Below are positions 1 to 7,841 of a stretch of DNA of 64,000 bases, piece by piece. A model generated the notes under the pieces. That model was not told the origin of the DNA, did not search any database, and saw nothing but the letters and a program-made list of their open reading frames with translations. This stretch comes from Micromonospora sp045209745 (GTDB taxonomy: Bacteria > Actinomycetota > Actinomycetes > Mycobacteriales > Micromonosporaceae). A program made the position numbers and the translations under genes. Each line of letters begins with the position of its first letter. Positions within the stretch are counted from its first letter, which is position 1. Location of the stretch: the NCBI RefSeq assembly GCF_045209745.1, contig NZ_CP109273.1, forward strand, positions 4,960,001 through 5,024,000. Direction: 5' to 3'.

Positions 1-2
1 AG

Positions 3-578
3 CAGCGGATCGGGCTCTTCCTCAGCTCCTCGGTGGACGCGTCGCACCTGTTGGACCGGGGTGAGCGGCACGGGTTCACCGTGGCGGTGCGCCCCATGCC
101 CTACAACGACGATGTTCCCCTGGCCGGCAACATGATGGGCGGATTCGCGCTGTGGCTCGCCGCGGGCCTGAGCCAGGCGAAACAGGATGGTGCGCTGGCG
201 TTCATCCAGTACCTGAACCGGCCGAGCAACGCCGCGGAGTGGGCCAAACGCCACCACCGCATCCCGATCAGCAGGGCGGCGGTCGACGTCCTCCACGAGG
301 AGGGCTGGTACCGCGACAACCCGCGTCTTCGCGTGGCCGGCGAACAGCTCGAGGCCGCGGACGGCTCGCCGGCGGCGCTCGGTCCTCTGCTCGGAGGGCA
401 GGCGGGCATCATGGGCGAGATCACCAGCGCGATGCACGACGTCCTGACCAATGGCGCCGAGCCCCACGCCAGGTTCGCCGAGGCGACCCGACGGGCACAG
501 CAGATCCTCGACGCCTACAACTCGTACTGCGACGGGCCTCCCCGCCGCACCCCCAATGACCTCGCCGTCAGCCTGTAG
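3..578 (+). CDS. ABC transporter sugar/glycerol-phosphate substrate-binding protein, 3' end
   Basis: This is the C-terminal 191 residues of an extracellular solute-binding protein of the UgpB type (family 1). The frame is open to the window edge, so the start, signal peptide and lipobox lie outside. The visible part resembles the lid and C-terminal lobe of such proteins: a glycine/methionine stretch (LAGNMMGG), an alanine-rich helix, a block with FIQYLNRPSNAAEWAKRHHR, and a later segment in which a Trp-Tyr pair is followed by helices. It would bind a sugar or glycerol-phosphate ester outside the membrane and hand it to permeases encoded to the left. It ends about 30 bp before the MaoC-like gene and its relation to the biosynthetic cluster is doubtful. 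The family call is by motif memory; the ligand is unknown. Confidence 0.7.
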   Translation, partial: QRIGLFLSSSVDASHLLDRGERHGFTVAVRPMPYNDDVPLAGNMMGGFALWLAAGLSQAKQDGALAFIQYLNRPSNAAEWAKRHHRIPISRAAVDVLHEEGWYRDNPRLRVAGEQLEAADGSPAALGPLLGGQAGIMGEITSAMHDVLTNGAEPHARFAEATRRAQQILDAYNSYCDGPPRRTPNDLAVSL

Positions 579-611
579 CCGACGCCCTGGCATCACCGTC
601 TGGAGGTCGTG

Positions 612-1487
612 ATGTCGCTCGATCACAGTCTCGTCGGCGAACCGGGGGAACGGTGCGAGCGAACCTGGACCTCGAAGGACGCGCTGCTGTACGCCCTGGG
701 CGTCGGCGCGGGCCTCGGCGATCCACTGCGTGATCTCCAGTTCACGACCGAGAACAGCGACGGCATCGAGCAGAGGGTGCTGCCCACCTACGGCGTGGTG
801 ATCGCACAGATCCCACCGGCGCGCAGCATCGGTGACTTCGATCGCGCCCAACTGGTGATGGCCGAGCAGTACGTCGAGCTGCACCGGCCGCTACCGGTCA
901 GCGGCACGGTGCTCACCTCGCCCACCGTCACCGGCATGTACGACAAGGGCTCGGGTGCGCTCGTCGAGTCCGAGAGCGTCGCGGTCGACCCCGCCACCGG
1001 CGAGCGTTACATCACCACCCGGTCAGGGATGTTCATCCGGGGCGAGGGCGGGTTCGGCGGCGACCGCGGCACCTCCGAGCCGTGGGAGCCGCCGAGCCGG
1101 GACCCGGACCACCAGGTGGTGGAGCGGACCAGGCCGGAGCAGGCACTGCTGTACCGGCTTTCCGGCGACCGGAACCCGCTGCACAGCGACCCCACATTCG
1201 CCGCACGCGGAGGCTTCAGCCGGCCGATCCTGCATGGTCCGTGCACCTTCGGCTTCACCGGGCGGATGCTGCTGCATCAACTGTGCGGCGCCGAACCGGC
1301 GAACTTCATCGCGATGTCGGGCAGGTTCACCGCCCCGGTCACCCCAGGCGACTCGTTGGTCGTCTCGATCTGGCGCGGTGCTGACGGCACCGCCTCGTTC
1401 CGGACAGCCAGGGGAGACGGGACCGTGGTCATCGACCGGGGTCGGTTCAGGTATCGCGCCTCGTCCTCGTACCAGGCCCCTTCTTAG
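612..1487 (+). CDS. MaoC-like double hot-dog dehydratase/hydratase
   Basis: This 291-residue protein has the layout of a double hot-dog hydratase (MaoC / enoyl-CoA hydratase 2). The C-terminal half carries the family signature YRLSGDRNPLHSDP at about residues 190-203, followed by a GFSRPILHGPCTFG block; the Asp and His in this signature are the catalytic pair in the hydratase-2 family. The N-terminal half looks like the degenerate MaoC_dehydrat_N domain. It probably hydrates or dehydrates an enoyl thioester on CoA or a carrier. A GTG lies at 609, but I chose the ATG at 612 because GGAGG at 602-606 is best spaced for it. A perfect hairpin separates it from the convergent DUF1702 gene. It may feed the cluster with a modified acyl unit; that is inference. 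Confidence 0.8.
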   Translation: MSLDHSLVGEPGERCERTWTSKDALLYALGVGAGLGDPLRDLQFTTENSDGIEQRVLPTYGVVIAQIPPARSIGDFDRAQLVMAEQYVELHRPLPVSGTVLTSPTVTGMYDKGSGALVESESVAVDPATGERYITTRSGMFIRGEGGFGGDRGTSEPWEPPSRDPDHQVVERTRPEQALLYRLSGDRNPLHSDPTFAARGGFSRPILHGPCTFGFTGRMLLHQLCGAEPANFIAMSGRFTAPVTPGDSLVVSIWRGADGTASFRTARGDGTVVIDRGRFRYRASSSYQAPS

Positions 1488-1526
1488 GGCCGGCGGCCGG
1501 GCGGCGGTCTTCCACCGGACCGGCGG

Positions 1527-1560
1527 ACCGGTGACAGCTCGGGAACGAGCTGTCACCGGT
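1527..1560. terminator. Bidirectional hairpin terminator
   Basis: A 15-bp perfect stem (1527-1541 with 1546-1560) closes on a GGAA tetraloop. It lies exactly between the stop codon of the MaoC-like gene and the stop codon of the convergent DUF1702 gene, whose stop touches the right arm. There is no clear T-run, as is common in high-GC actinomycetes. Position and stem strength suggest a shared terminator for both strands. Confidence 0.75.
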
Positions 1561-2525
1561 CACGCGTTGTCGAAGTGTGCCCGGATCCGTTGGCGCCACA
1601 GCTCGTAGGCGGGCGCCGATCCAGGGGAGTGCACCGCCGTGGCGTCGGCGAGCGCGCCCGCCTTGTCCACGGTGAGACCGGCCAGGGTCTCGCAGGCCGC
1701 GGTGGTGTAGTCCGGCACCAGGCCAGCGTGGGTACGCGCCTTCACCGCGAACACCACGCCCAGTGCCAACTGCGCCCAGTGCTCGCCGGCGGCCCGCCGC
1801 AGGGCGGCCAGGCCCTCCGCGTCGCTTCCTCCGGCGAAGGTCGCGGCCAGCCCCACGCCGCTCCACAGGTCCGGCTGGCGGTGCTCGGCGAAACGCCCCA
1901 CCGCGGCGGCGACATCGGGGGCGCGGCCACCACAGATGAACCACAGGGCCCGTCCGACTCCCTGATCGACGGCTCGAAGGAAATAGTCCGGCGAACCTTC
2001 CCAGGGATAGGGCTTCGGCACCTTCTGCGCATCGACCCAGCGCGGCGTCTCGAAATACGCGCGATCGAATCCGTACCCGTCGACAGCCAACCAGCTCATC
2101 GTCGGGTAATAGGGGTCGCCGGCGAGGTTGGGAACTGCCTTGTTCCACAACTTCCTGGGCAATCGTGCCATCGCGAAACCCATACCGATGTATGCGAGGA
2201 AAACATGGGGACGCCCGGGCCCGAGGAGCAGATCGCGGGTTCGGTGGCCACGTCCCATGGCGTCGAGAACGGTGAAGGCCATCGTCACCCCCTCGTAGGC
2301 GAATCCGCGCATCTCCTCGCTCACCAGATCCAGCCGGCGCTCGACCTCCCACTGGTCGCGGGCATCGATTCCCCACTCGAACCCGCAGATGACGGCCTGG
2401 GGCACAGCCTCCAGGTGTCGTACGCCGGGGGACGGTTCGCCCGGGAAGCCCCGTTTGGCGAAGGTCACGTCGGCGAGCTGAGGGCTCAGCATGAGCCTGC
2501 GCATCGAGCCGAAGACAGTTGGCAT
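1560..2525 (-). CDS. DUF1702-like protein
   Basis: This 321-residue soluble protein resembles the DUF1702 family in its start (MPTVFGSMRRLMLSP), in the block RGFAYEGVTMAFTVLDAM at about residues 74-91, and in a following HVFLAYIGMGFAMARLP segment. The family has no assigned activity that I can state; members occur in actinobacterial secondary-metabolite clusters. No catalytic triad, cofactor site or membrane span is evident. The ATG at 2523-2525 is preceded by GGAAGGTGG in the transcribed strand, a good ribosome-binding site. The gene diverges from the SARP gene, and its upstream 95 bp are repeated upstream of the luciferase-like monooxygenase operon, which argues that it belongs to the same regulon. 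The family assignment is from pattern memory and should be checked. Confidence 0.6.
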   Translation of the reverse strand: MPTVFGSMRRLMLSPQLADVTFAKRGFPGEPSPGVRHLEAVPQAVICGFEWGIDARDQWEVERRLDLVSEEMRGFAYEGVTMAFTVLDAMGRGHRTRDLLLGPGRPHVFLAYIGMGFAMARLPRKLWNKAVPNLAGDPYYPTMSWLAVDGYGFDRAYFETPRWVDAQKVPKPYPWEGSPDYFLRAVDQGVGRALWFICGGRAPDVAAAVGRFAEHRQPDLWSGVGLAATFAGGSDAEGLAALRRAAGEHWAQLALGVVFAVKARTHAGLVPDYTTAACETLAGLTVDKAGALADATAVHSPGSAPAYELWRQRIRAHFDNA

Positions 2526-2620
2526 CTATCCACCTTCCGCGGGTGACACCGACGCGTCACCTCTCCATCGTGGCGTGAGGAATGCGGGCGCGCTTACTCT
2601 CGGTTGCTGTTCGTCGCCCG
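2521..2620 (-). promoter_or_regulatory. Promoter cassette copy A (DUF1702 gene)
   Basis: The 100 bp leading into the DUF1702 start is a diverged copy of 26883-26975. Conserved blocks in transcription order are ACAGCAA followed by CGAGAGTAAGCGCGCCC, then CACGCCACGATGGA, then CGTCGGTGTC, then GCGGAAGGTGGAT next to the start codon. By hand count about 79 of 92 aligned positions agree, with a 7-nt indel. This reads as a promoter plus activator site and ribosome-binding site copied as a unit. Confidence 0.7.
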
Positions 2621-2730
2621 ACTTCGTCACAGGCTCGGCCATTGGTGGTCGCACGTTGCGATGTCATGTTTGTGGGGTGAGTTTTTCACCCTCCGGGTCG
2701 TGACCAGATCTCTGGGAGCTGGGGTTCCGC

Positions 2731-2746
2731 TCGAGGGACGATCGAG
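2731..2746 (+). promoter_or_regulatory. Candidate SARP operator (11-bp spaced TCGAG repeats)
   Basis: TCGAGGG at 2731 and TCGAGCA at 2742 are direct repeats spaced 11 bp apart, one helical turn. SARP activators of the ActII-ORF4/DnrI type bind TCGAGCG-like heptamers at this spacing. The pair lies about 40 bp upstream of the SARP start codon, so autoregulation is plausible; it is close to the start for a classical activator site. Confidence 0.4.
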
Positions 2747-2786
2747 CAACCGAAAGTCATCCGGTGTCAACCCTTGGAGCTGAGAA

Positions 2787-3593
2787 ATGAACAGGGAAAA
2801 TGGGAAGGTCGTCTTCCAACTGCTGGGCCCGGTGTCCGCGCACCTGAACCACCAGCCGGTGATGCCGAACGCGCCCAAGCAGCGCCAGATCCTCGTGCTG
2901 CTCGCGCTCAACGCCGGGCGGGTGGTCACCACACAGACACTCGTGGAGGAACTCTGGGGGGACCAGCCGCCACGCAGCTTCGCCACCACCCTGCAAACCT
3001 ACATATTCCAGCTGAGGGCCAAGCTGGCGACGGCTGCCCGGGACCGGGACTGGGCGAGACGGCTGCTCGGCACCAGGCACTCCGGCTACCAGCTCGACGG
3101 GCAGCTGTGCGAGACCGACGTGGCGGAGTTCGACAACCTCGCACGCGCAGGTCGCAGAGCCGTGGATTCAGGAGACCCGAAAGGCAGCTCCGAACTGCTG
3201 GGTTGCGCACTGGCACTGTGGCGCGGGCCGGCCCTCGTGGACGTCCCGGTCGGCCGGATCCTGCGTGCGGAGGTCGGATCGCTCGAGGAGAACAGGATCG
3301 GCGTGCTGGAACGCCGGATCGAGGCCGACATCGACCTCGGTCGTCATGCGGACCTGTTGGGCGAGCTGACGATGCTGGTGGCCAAGCATCCGATGCACGA
3401 GAACTTCTACGCCTTGCTGATGATCGCCTACTACCGCTCCGGGCGCGCCGGTAACGCGTTGGAGGCCTTCCGGCAGATACGGGCCGTACTCCGCGACGAA
3501 CTGGGCGTGGAGCCGGGCCCGCGGCTACAGCGACTTCATCAGGCGATCCTGGCCGGCGCCCTGGACTTCGAGCCGGTCTGGCTCGCGTCGTAG
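2787..3593 (+). CDS. SARP-family transcriptional activator
   Basis: This 268-residue protein has the two-domain plan of Streptomyces antibiotic regulatory proteins: an OmpR-like winged-helix DNA-binding domain at about residues 8-95, with the block PKQRQILVLLALNAGRVV and the recognition part (LVEELWG, SFATTLQTYIFQLRAKL), then a bacterial transcriptional activation (BTAD) domain at about 105-255, ending in the typical ELGVEPGPRLQRLHQAIL. It lacks an ATPase or TPR extension, so it is a small SARP like ActII-ORF4. It probably activates the cluster by binding direct repeats near promoters. It diverges from the DUF1702 gene and is convergent with the P450 gene. GGAG about 10 bp before the ATG supports the start. 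Confidence 0.9.
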   Translation: MNRENGKVVFQLLGPVSAHLNHQPVMPNAPKQRQILVLLALNAGRVVTTQTLVEELWGDQPPRSFATTLQTYIFQLRAKLATAARDRDWARRLLGTRHSGYQLDGQLCETDVAEFDNLARAGRRAVDSGDPKGSSELLGCALALWRGPALVDVPVGRILRAEVGSLEENRIGVLERRIEADIDLGRHADLLGELTMLVAKHPMHENFYALLMIAYYRSGRAGNALEAFRQIRAVLRDELGVEPGPRLQRLHQAILAGALDFEPVWLAS

Positions 3594-3666
3594 CCCGAAC
3601 CGCCCGGCGACCTCCGCCGTCACGTCGTGGCCCCGACGGTCGGTCGCCAGGAAGACGCCGCAGCGG

Positions 3667-5025
3667 TCAGGCCCGCCTCACCCGCACCGGCAGGCCACCG
3701 CGGATCCGGAGCGACAGCATGGCCTCGGGCACCGGGTCGGTCGGCCCGGCAAACTCGAACCGGAAGCGGCGCGCGACCATGGCCGCGATGAGGGTCGCCT
3801 CGAGCATGCCGAGGTGGCTTCCCACGCAGACCCGGGGGCCCGCCCCGAAGGGTATGTAGGCGTACCGGTGGCCGACAGGCGGGGCGTCGGCCGCGAACCT
3901 CTCCGGCCGGAACTGGTCCGGCTCGTCCCAGAAGTCGCGGTGCCGATGCAGCGTGTAGGGGCTGATCATGATGTCCGCGCCGGCAGGGACCGGGTATCCG
4001 CCGATCTCGTCGGCGGCCAGGGCCACCCTCGGTAGCCCCCAGACCGCGGGATAGAGCCGCATCGTCTCCTGGATGACCATCGTGGTGTACGGCAGTTTGA
4101 CCAGGTCGCTGTACTCCAGGGTGCGGTCGCCGAGGACCGCGATCGCCTCGGCACGCAGTCGCTCGGCCGCCTGCGGATGCCGGCTGAGCAGGTACCAGGC
4201 CCAGGACAACGTGCTGGCCGTGGTCTCGTGCCCGGCCAGGAGCATCGTCACGATCTGGTCGCGCAGCCCACGCCAGCGGGCATCGGCGTCCTGCTCGCTC
4301 TCGCTGACGCGCAGCAGCACCGACATGAGGTCGGACCCGTCCGTGCCCGTGTCATGTCTGCGGGACTCGACGAGCGTTCGCACCGCGTCTTCGATCTGCC
4401 GCTTGGCGGCGCGGAAGCGGCGGTGGCGCGGAAGCGGCATCCACAACGGCAGCGCGCCCAGCGTGACCATCTCGAACATTGCCTGCTCCTGCGCAGCCTC
4501 GAACGCTGGCCCCAGGAAGCTCAGCGGACTCAGGTCGGCGTCGAGCAGGGTCCTGCCGAGCACATCCATCGTGAGCGCCGTCATCTCGTCGGCCACATCG
4601 ACGATGTTTCCGGCCTGCGCTGCCAGGCGCTCGGTCAACTGGGCGCCGGCGTCGGCCACCACGCCGGCGAAACCCGCGATGCGCTCCCGGCGGAAGGCGG
4701 GCGAGATGACTCGCCGCTGACCGCGCCACGTCTCGCCCTCGCTGGTGAGCAGGCCGTCGCCGAGAATCCGCCGTCGGGCTTCGGCCAGGCCCAGCCCTTT
4801 GTGATAGTTGGCGGCATTGTCGGTGAGCACATGCCTGGCGTGGTCCGGATGGTTGAAGAAGTAGAGCGTCTTGGGCCCCATGGAGAACCGGACCACGTCG
4901 CCGTACTTGTCGGCCGCATCGGACAGCAGACCCAGCCGGTCACCCCACAGCTTGCGCAGCAACCCGGGCGTCGCCCACGGCGGTGGCCCCGGGAAGGTCC
5001 GTCGGCCATGCGCGGCGACACTCAT
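3667..5025 (-). CDS. Cytochrome P450 monooxygenase
   Basis: This 452-residue heme enzyme has all P450 hallmarks: I-helix AGHETT (oxygen activation), K-helix ETMR, the FRPERF block, and the heme-binding loop FGAGPRVCVGSHL with the axial Cys. The N-terminal FPGPPP and the overall look resemble the CYP102/CYP4-like group that hydroxylates acyl chains. The frame extends upstream to 5307 but I chose the ATG at 5025, because it overlaps the stop of the thioesterase gene by four bases (ATGA) and yields a normal-length P450. Together with that thioesterase it forms a two-gene leftward unit. It would oxidise the acyl or polyketide part of the cluster product; ferredoxin partners are not seen here. Confidence 0.92.
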   Translation of the reverse strand: MSVAAHGRRTFPGPPPWATPGLLRKLWGDRLGLLSDAADKYGDVVRFSMGPKTLYFFNHPDHARHVLTDNAANYHKGLGLAEARRRILGDGLLTSEGETWRGQRRVISPAFRRERIAGFAGVVADAGAQLTERLAAQAGNIVDVADEMTALTMDVLGRTLLDADLSPLSFLGPAFEAAQEQAMFEMVTLGALPLWMPLPRHRRFRAAKRQIEDAVRTLVESRRHDTGTDGSDLMSVLLRVSESEQDADARWRGLRDQIVTMLLAGHETTASTLSWAWYLLSRHPQAAERLRAEAIAVLGDRTLEYSDLVKLPYTTMVIQETMRLYPAVWGLPRVALAADEIGGYPVPAGADIMISPYTLHRHRDFWDEPDQFRPERFAADAPPVGHRYAYIPFGAGPRVCVGSHLGMLEATLIAAMVARRFRFEFAGPTDPVPEAMLSLRIRGGLPVRVRRA

Positions 5026-5495
5026 GCCCTGCCTCCGGTGCCGGTGCCCCGGGGCTGCGTGGTGGGGGCGACCGCGAAGGCACCCAGCGCCGACGCGAGC
5101 TGCGGCGGTACCTGTGCCGGGGTGGCGGTACCGTTGGCACCACGCAGGCACGCCACGCGTTCGCGGCACCGAGCGATTAGATCCTCCACTCCCTCGCCTA
5201 CCCGCACGACGTCGAAGGCGAAGCCGATCTGGGTCTGCGTCAGCTCCTTCAGCCGCATCCGGATCGACACCTCGTCGAAGGCAGAAACCTCGGCCAGGTG
5301 TTCGCACTCGGATTCGATCGGGCGCAGTTCCAGGTCGTCACTTAACTCGTCGAGCACGCCCGGAGCGTGTTCGAGCAGAAACATCTCGCGGCACCGGCCC
5401 TGCCAACGCGTGTAGTAGACGTTGTAGACGCTGCCGACGAGGTTCGTCTCCTCGAAGCCGACGACGTGCCGGTATTCGTAGTACTGCTTCCTCAT
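5022..5495 (-). CDS. Enediyne-type hot-dog acyl-ACP thioesterase
   Basis: This 157-residue single hot-dog protein begins YYEYRHVVGFEETNLVG and continues with VYYTRWQGRCREMFL, which I recognise as the pattern of the CalE7/DynE7/SgcE10 thioesterases found with iterative enediyne PKSs. Those enzymes hydrolyse polyene chains from the ACP of the PKS. The last 30 residues are low-complexity and probably disordered. No enediyne PKS is in the window; the only PKS is modular-looking with a KR-DH order, so it could offload or proofread that enzyme instead. Its stop overlaps the P450 start (ATGA), implying translational coupling. The family call is confident; the substrate is not. Confidence 0.78.
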   Translation of the reverse strand: MRKQYYEYRHVVGFEETNLVGSVYNVYYTRWQGRCREMFLLEHAPGVLDELSDDLELRPIESECEHLAEVSAFDEVSIRMRLKELTQTQIGFAFDVVRVGEGVEDLIARCRERVACLRGANGTATPAQVPPQLASALGAFAVAPTTQPRGTGTGGRA

Positions 5496-5731
5496 GGCCG
5501 CCTCCGTCAGAGTCGCTTACGCAGCTCAAAGGAGCGGCAGCGCCGGTTCACCGGCTGTGCCGCAGGTTGTGCCGAACGTGGTTCTGCGTGCTGCGCCGCA
5601 GGCTGTTCTGCTGACCTGTGATTAGATTGCGGGAAGGTCGTACGCCGCTCCACCTCGGACCTTGCTCACAAGAACAGCAATCCACGATCACTCGGAGTTG
5701 CGGAATCCCGTCCGGGTCGGCTGTCGGCGCC

Positions 5732-6346
5732 CTAGGGCAGCCAGCCTGAGTCGTAAGCCATCTTGACCGCTTCAACCCGGTTGCGGGCATGTAGTTTGGT
5801 GACGACCGTTGTGAGGTAGTTGCGGACGGTCCCGACCGACAGGTGCAGAGTAGCGGCGATTTCGACCGGGTCCGCACCTCTGGCTGTCATCCGCAGCACC
5901 TCGTGCTCCCGTGTGGACAGCGGGTTTTGGCCGCAGTCCCAAGCGGACAGGGCCAGCTGCGGGTCGATCACCCGGCGGCCCAGGGCGATGGCACGAATGG
6001 CGTTGGCCAGGTCCTCCGGCGGAGAATCCTTCAGCAGAAAGCCGGACACCTGGGCGGTAAGCGCGCGGCTGACCGTTCCGGACCGTCCCAGGTTCGTGAG
6101 GATGAGGGTACGACAGCAGGGCAGTTCGGTCCTGAGCTGTGCTGCCGCCGACAGGCCGTCCAGACCCGGGAGATCGACGTCGAGGACCGCGACGTCGGGC
6201 CGGCAGTCCAGCGCCGTGGAGACGATGTCCGTGCCGTTGTCGACGGCCGCGACCACCCTCAGGTCCCGCTCCAGTTCGATGAGGGCTACCAGCGCCCCGC
6301 GGACCATGGCGACGTCCTCGGCGAGCAGGATCCGCAGCATGCGCAA
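5732..6346 (-). CDS. NarL/LuxR-type response regulator
   Basis: This 204-residue two-component regulator has a receiver domain (about 1-120) with the acidic pocket (AED near residues 9-11), the phospho-acceptor Asp56 in VAVLDVDLPGLDG and the conserved Lys in FLLKD, and a LuxR-type HTH (about 138-200) with LSTREHEVLRMTARG and the recognition segment VGTVRNYLTTVVTKLHARNR. It lies 11 bp downstream of the sensor kinase gene and is read from the same leftward transcript. The typical NGEIA helix is replaced by ADPVEIAATL, a common variant. Target genes are unknown; its place between cluster genes suggests but does not prove a role in controlling them. Confidence 0.92.
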   Translation of the reverse strand: MRMLRILLAEDVAMVRGALVALIELERDLRVVAAVDNGTDIVSTALDCRPDVAVLDVDLPGLDGLSAAAQLRTELPCCRTLILTNLGRSGTVSRALTAQVSGFLLKDSPPEDLANAIRAIALGRRVIDPQLALSAWDCGQNPLSTREHEVLRMTARGADPVEIAATLHLSVGTVRNYLTTVVTKLHARNRVEAVKMAYDSGWLP

Positions 6347-6357
6347 CTCCCCTCAAT

Positions 6358-7566
6358 TCACGCGGCCGGCGCATGCCGGGCCGACGACGAGCTGCATCCG
6401 ACGCGATGTATCCGGGTGCCCAGGGCCGCGTCAGCCTTGACGGCGACCTCCGCGAGCACGTGGAATCGGCCGTCACCGCATACCGACGCGCTCAATGTCC
6501 CGCCGACCGCCTGCAGGCGGAAGGCGAGGTTCTCCAACCCGCCGCCGTCGCGATAGGTGGTTGCGGTCCGTGGAACCCCGTCGTTCGCGACGGAGAGTGT
6601 CACGTGTTCATCGCTCTGTTCGACAGTGATCCAGCAGTTACGCGCACTGCTGTGCCGCAGGATGTTCGTGGTCAGCTCACGCAGAAGCATGGCGAGGACC
6701 GAGTCCACCTTGTCGGGCAGGACTCCGCAGTTCACCTCGACCCGCGCCGTGACGTTGGCGCTGGCGAACAGCGAGGCCACAGCCGCCGCCTCCTGGGCCA
6801 GTGAGATGTTGCGGTACCCGTCGGCCACCTGCCGCACCTCGGCGGCGGCCTGCCGTGCCATGGCGACCACGTCGCGCATCTCGTCGCTGGCCGTGGCCGG
6901 GTCGCTCTTCGTGAGCCGTCCGGCCAACTCGGCCCGAAGCGTGATCGCGGCCAGGCTGTAGCCGAGCAGATCGTGCAGGTCCCGGGCGAAGCGCATCCGC
7001 TCTCTGACCACGGCGAGTTGTACCGCCTCGGTGTGCCTGCCCTGCACCTGCTTGATCATCACGTTGAGGCGGTACATGCCATAGATGGTCAGGCCGATGG
7101 CCATGCTGGCGATGGCGATCGTGCCGGCGTACCGCACTCCGGGCCCTATCGTCACGGCGGCCGCGAACGTGCTCATGACCACAGTGGTGAACAGCGCCCA
7201 TGCGGCTCGACCGGGAACCACGAGCAGCACCGACGCTGCGAGGAATCCCCCCGTGCCGGGCCAGACCGCGCCGACGGCCAGCATCGGCAGGTAGGTGGTG
7301 AGAGCCTCGACGGCCAACAGCCCCATCCGCGGCCACGGTGGGCCCGTAGCTGTCACTCTGATGTGACGGGTCTGCAGGACTGCCAGGGTGGTGACCACGA
7401 CCAGACTGACGGCCACCCGCCGCGACGGCATGGGTGCGATCAGGATTGCGCTGATCTGTACCGCAAGCAGCACGCCCAGAATCACCAGCCGCAGACGTGC
7501 CACCCCCGGCACTGCGTCTTCGCGTTGAGCCTCCTCGGCCGACGGCATGGAACTGATCAGCTTCAT
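6358..7566 (-). CDS. NarL-family sensor histidine kinase
   Basis: This 402-residue membrane kinase has about six hydrophobic helices in the first 175 residues and no large extracellular domain, like DesK-type sensors. The dimerisation/phosphoacceptor motif RERMRFARDLHDLLGYSL (HisKA_3) carries the phosphorylated His in RDLHD. The ATPase part has an N-box-like ELTTNILRHSSA and a G-box in ANDGVPRTATTYRDGGGLENL. The last 20 residues (serine-rich) go beyond the usual end. It should phosphorylate the neighbouring response regulator encoded just downstream. The signal is unknown; with so little extracytoplasmic sequence, it probably senses the membrane. The start at 7566 gives a normal-length protein; other Met codons upstream are not seen. 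Confidence 0.9.
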   Translation of the reverse strand: MKLISSMPSAEEAQREDAVPGVARLRLVILGVLLAVQISAILIAPMPSRRVAVSLVVVTTLAVLQTRHIRVTATGPPWPRMGLLAVEALTTYLPMLAVGAVWPGTGGFLAASVLLVVPGRAAWALFTTVVMSTFAAAVTIGPGVRYAGTIAIASMAIGLTIYGMYRLNVMIKQVQGRHTEAVQLAVVRERMRFARDLHDLLGYSLAAITLRAELAGRLTKSDPATASDEMRDVVAMARQAAAEVRQVADGYRNISLAQEAAAVASLFASANVTARVEVNCGVLPDKVDSVLAMLLRELTTNILRHSSARNCWITVEQSDEHVTLSVANDGVPRTATTYRDGGGLENLAFRLQAVGGTLSASVCGDGRFHVLAEVAVKADAALGTRIHRVGCSSSSARHAPAA

Positions 7567-7804
7567 GGCATCTGTGATGTCATTCGGAAACCCCCGAAAC
7601 CAGGTCTTCGTGGAAGGTTCAGTGGCCCATTCCTCGATGAAGGCGCTGTGGGCCTGCGACGACGCGACCGGACCGATGGCGTACCCGGGCCGGCGCCTCA
7701 GATGTCGGAGCAGGTCTCGTTGCCGCAGCGCGCTGGTGGTGGCCCACGGTCATGCCGGATCGGCGGACCTGCCGATGGGCCGCCAGACGCGTGTGGAGAG
7801 ACAC

Positions 7805-7831
7805 CTCTCCTGTCGGAGCCCGACAGGAGAG
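7805..7831. terminator. Hairpin terminator after ilvE
   Basis: A perfect 12-bp stem (7805-7816 with 7820-7831) closes on a 3-nt loop. It lies ten bases beyond the stop codon of the leftward aminotransferase gene, the expected place for an intrinsic terminator, and separates it from the sensor kinase gene. Confidence 0.7.
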
Positions 7832-7841
7832 TCCCTCACCG

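Noticed and set aside
5026..5307. N-terminal extension of the P450 frame by 94 codons
   Set aside because: The extension is Arg/Gly-rich, overlaps the thioesterase gene entirely, and the ATG at 5025 forms a standard ATGA overlap and a normal P450 N-terminus.
5500..5530. Possible third copy of the GTAAGCG promoter block upstream of the thioesterase
   Set aside because: Only about 7 bp match and the other conserved blocks are missing, so it is not distinguishable from chance.
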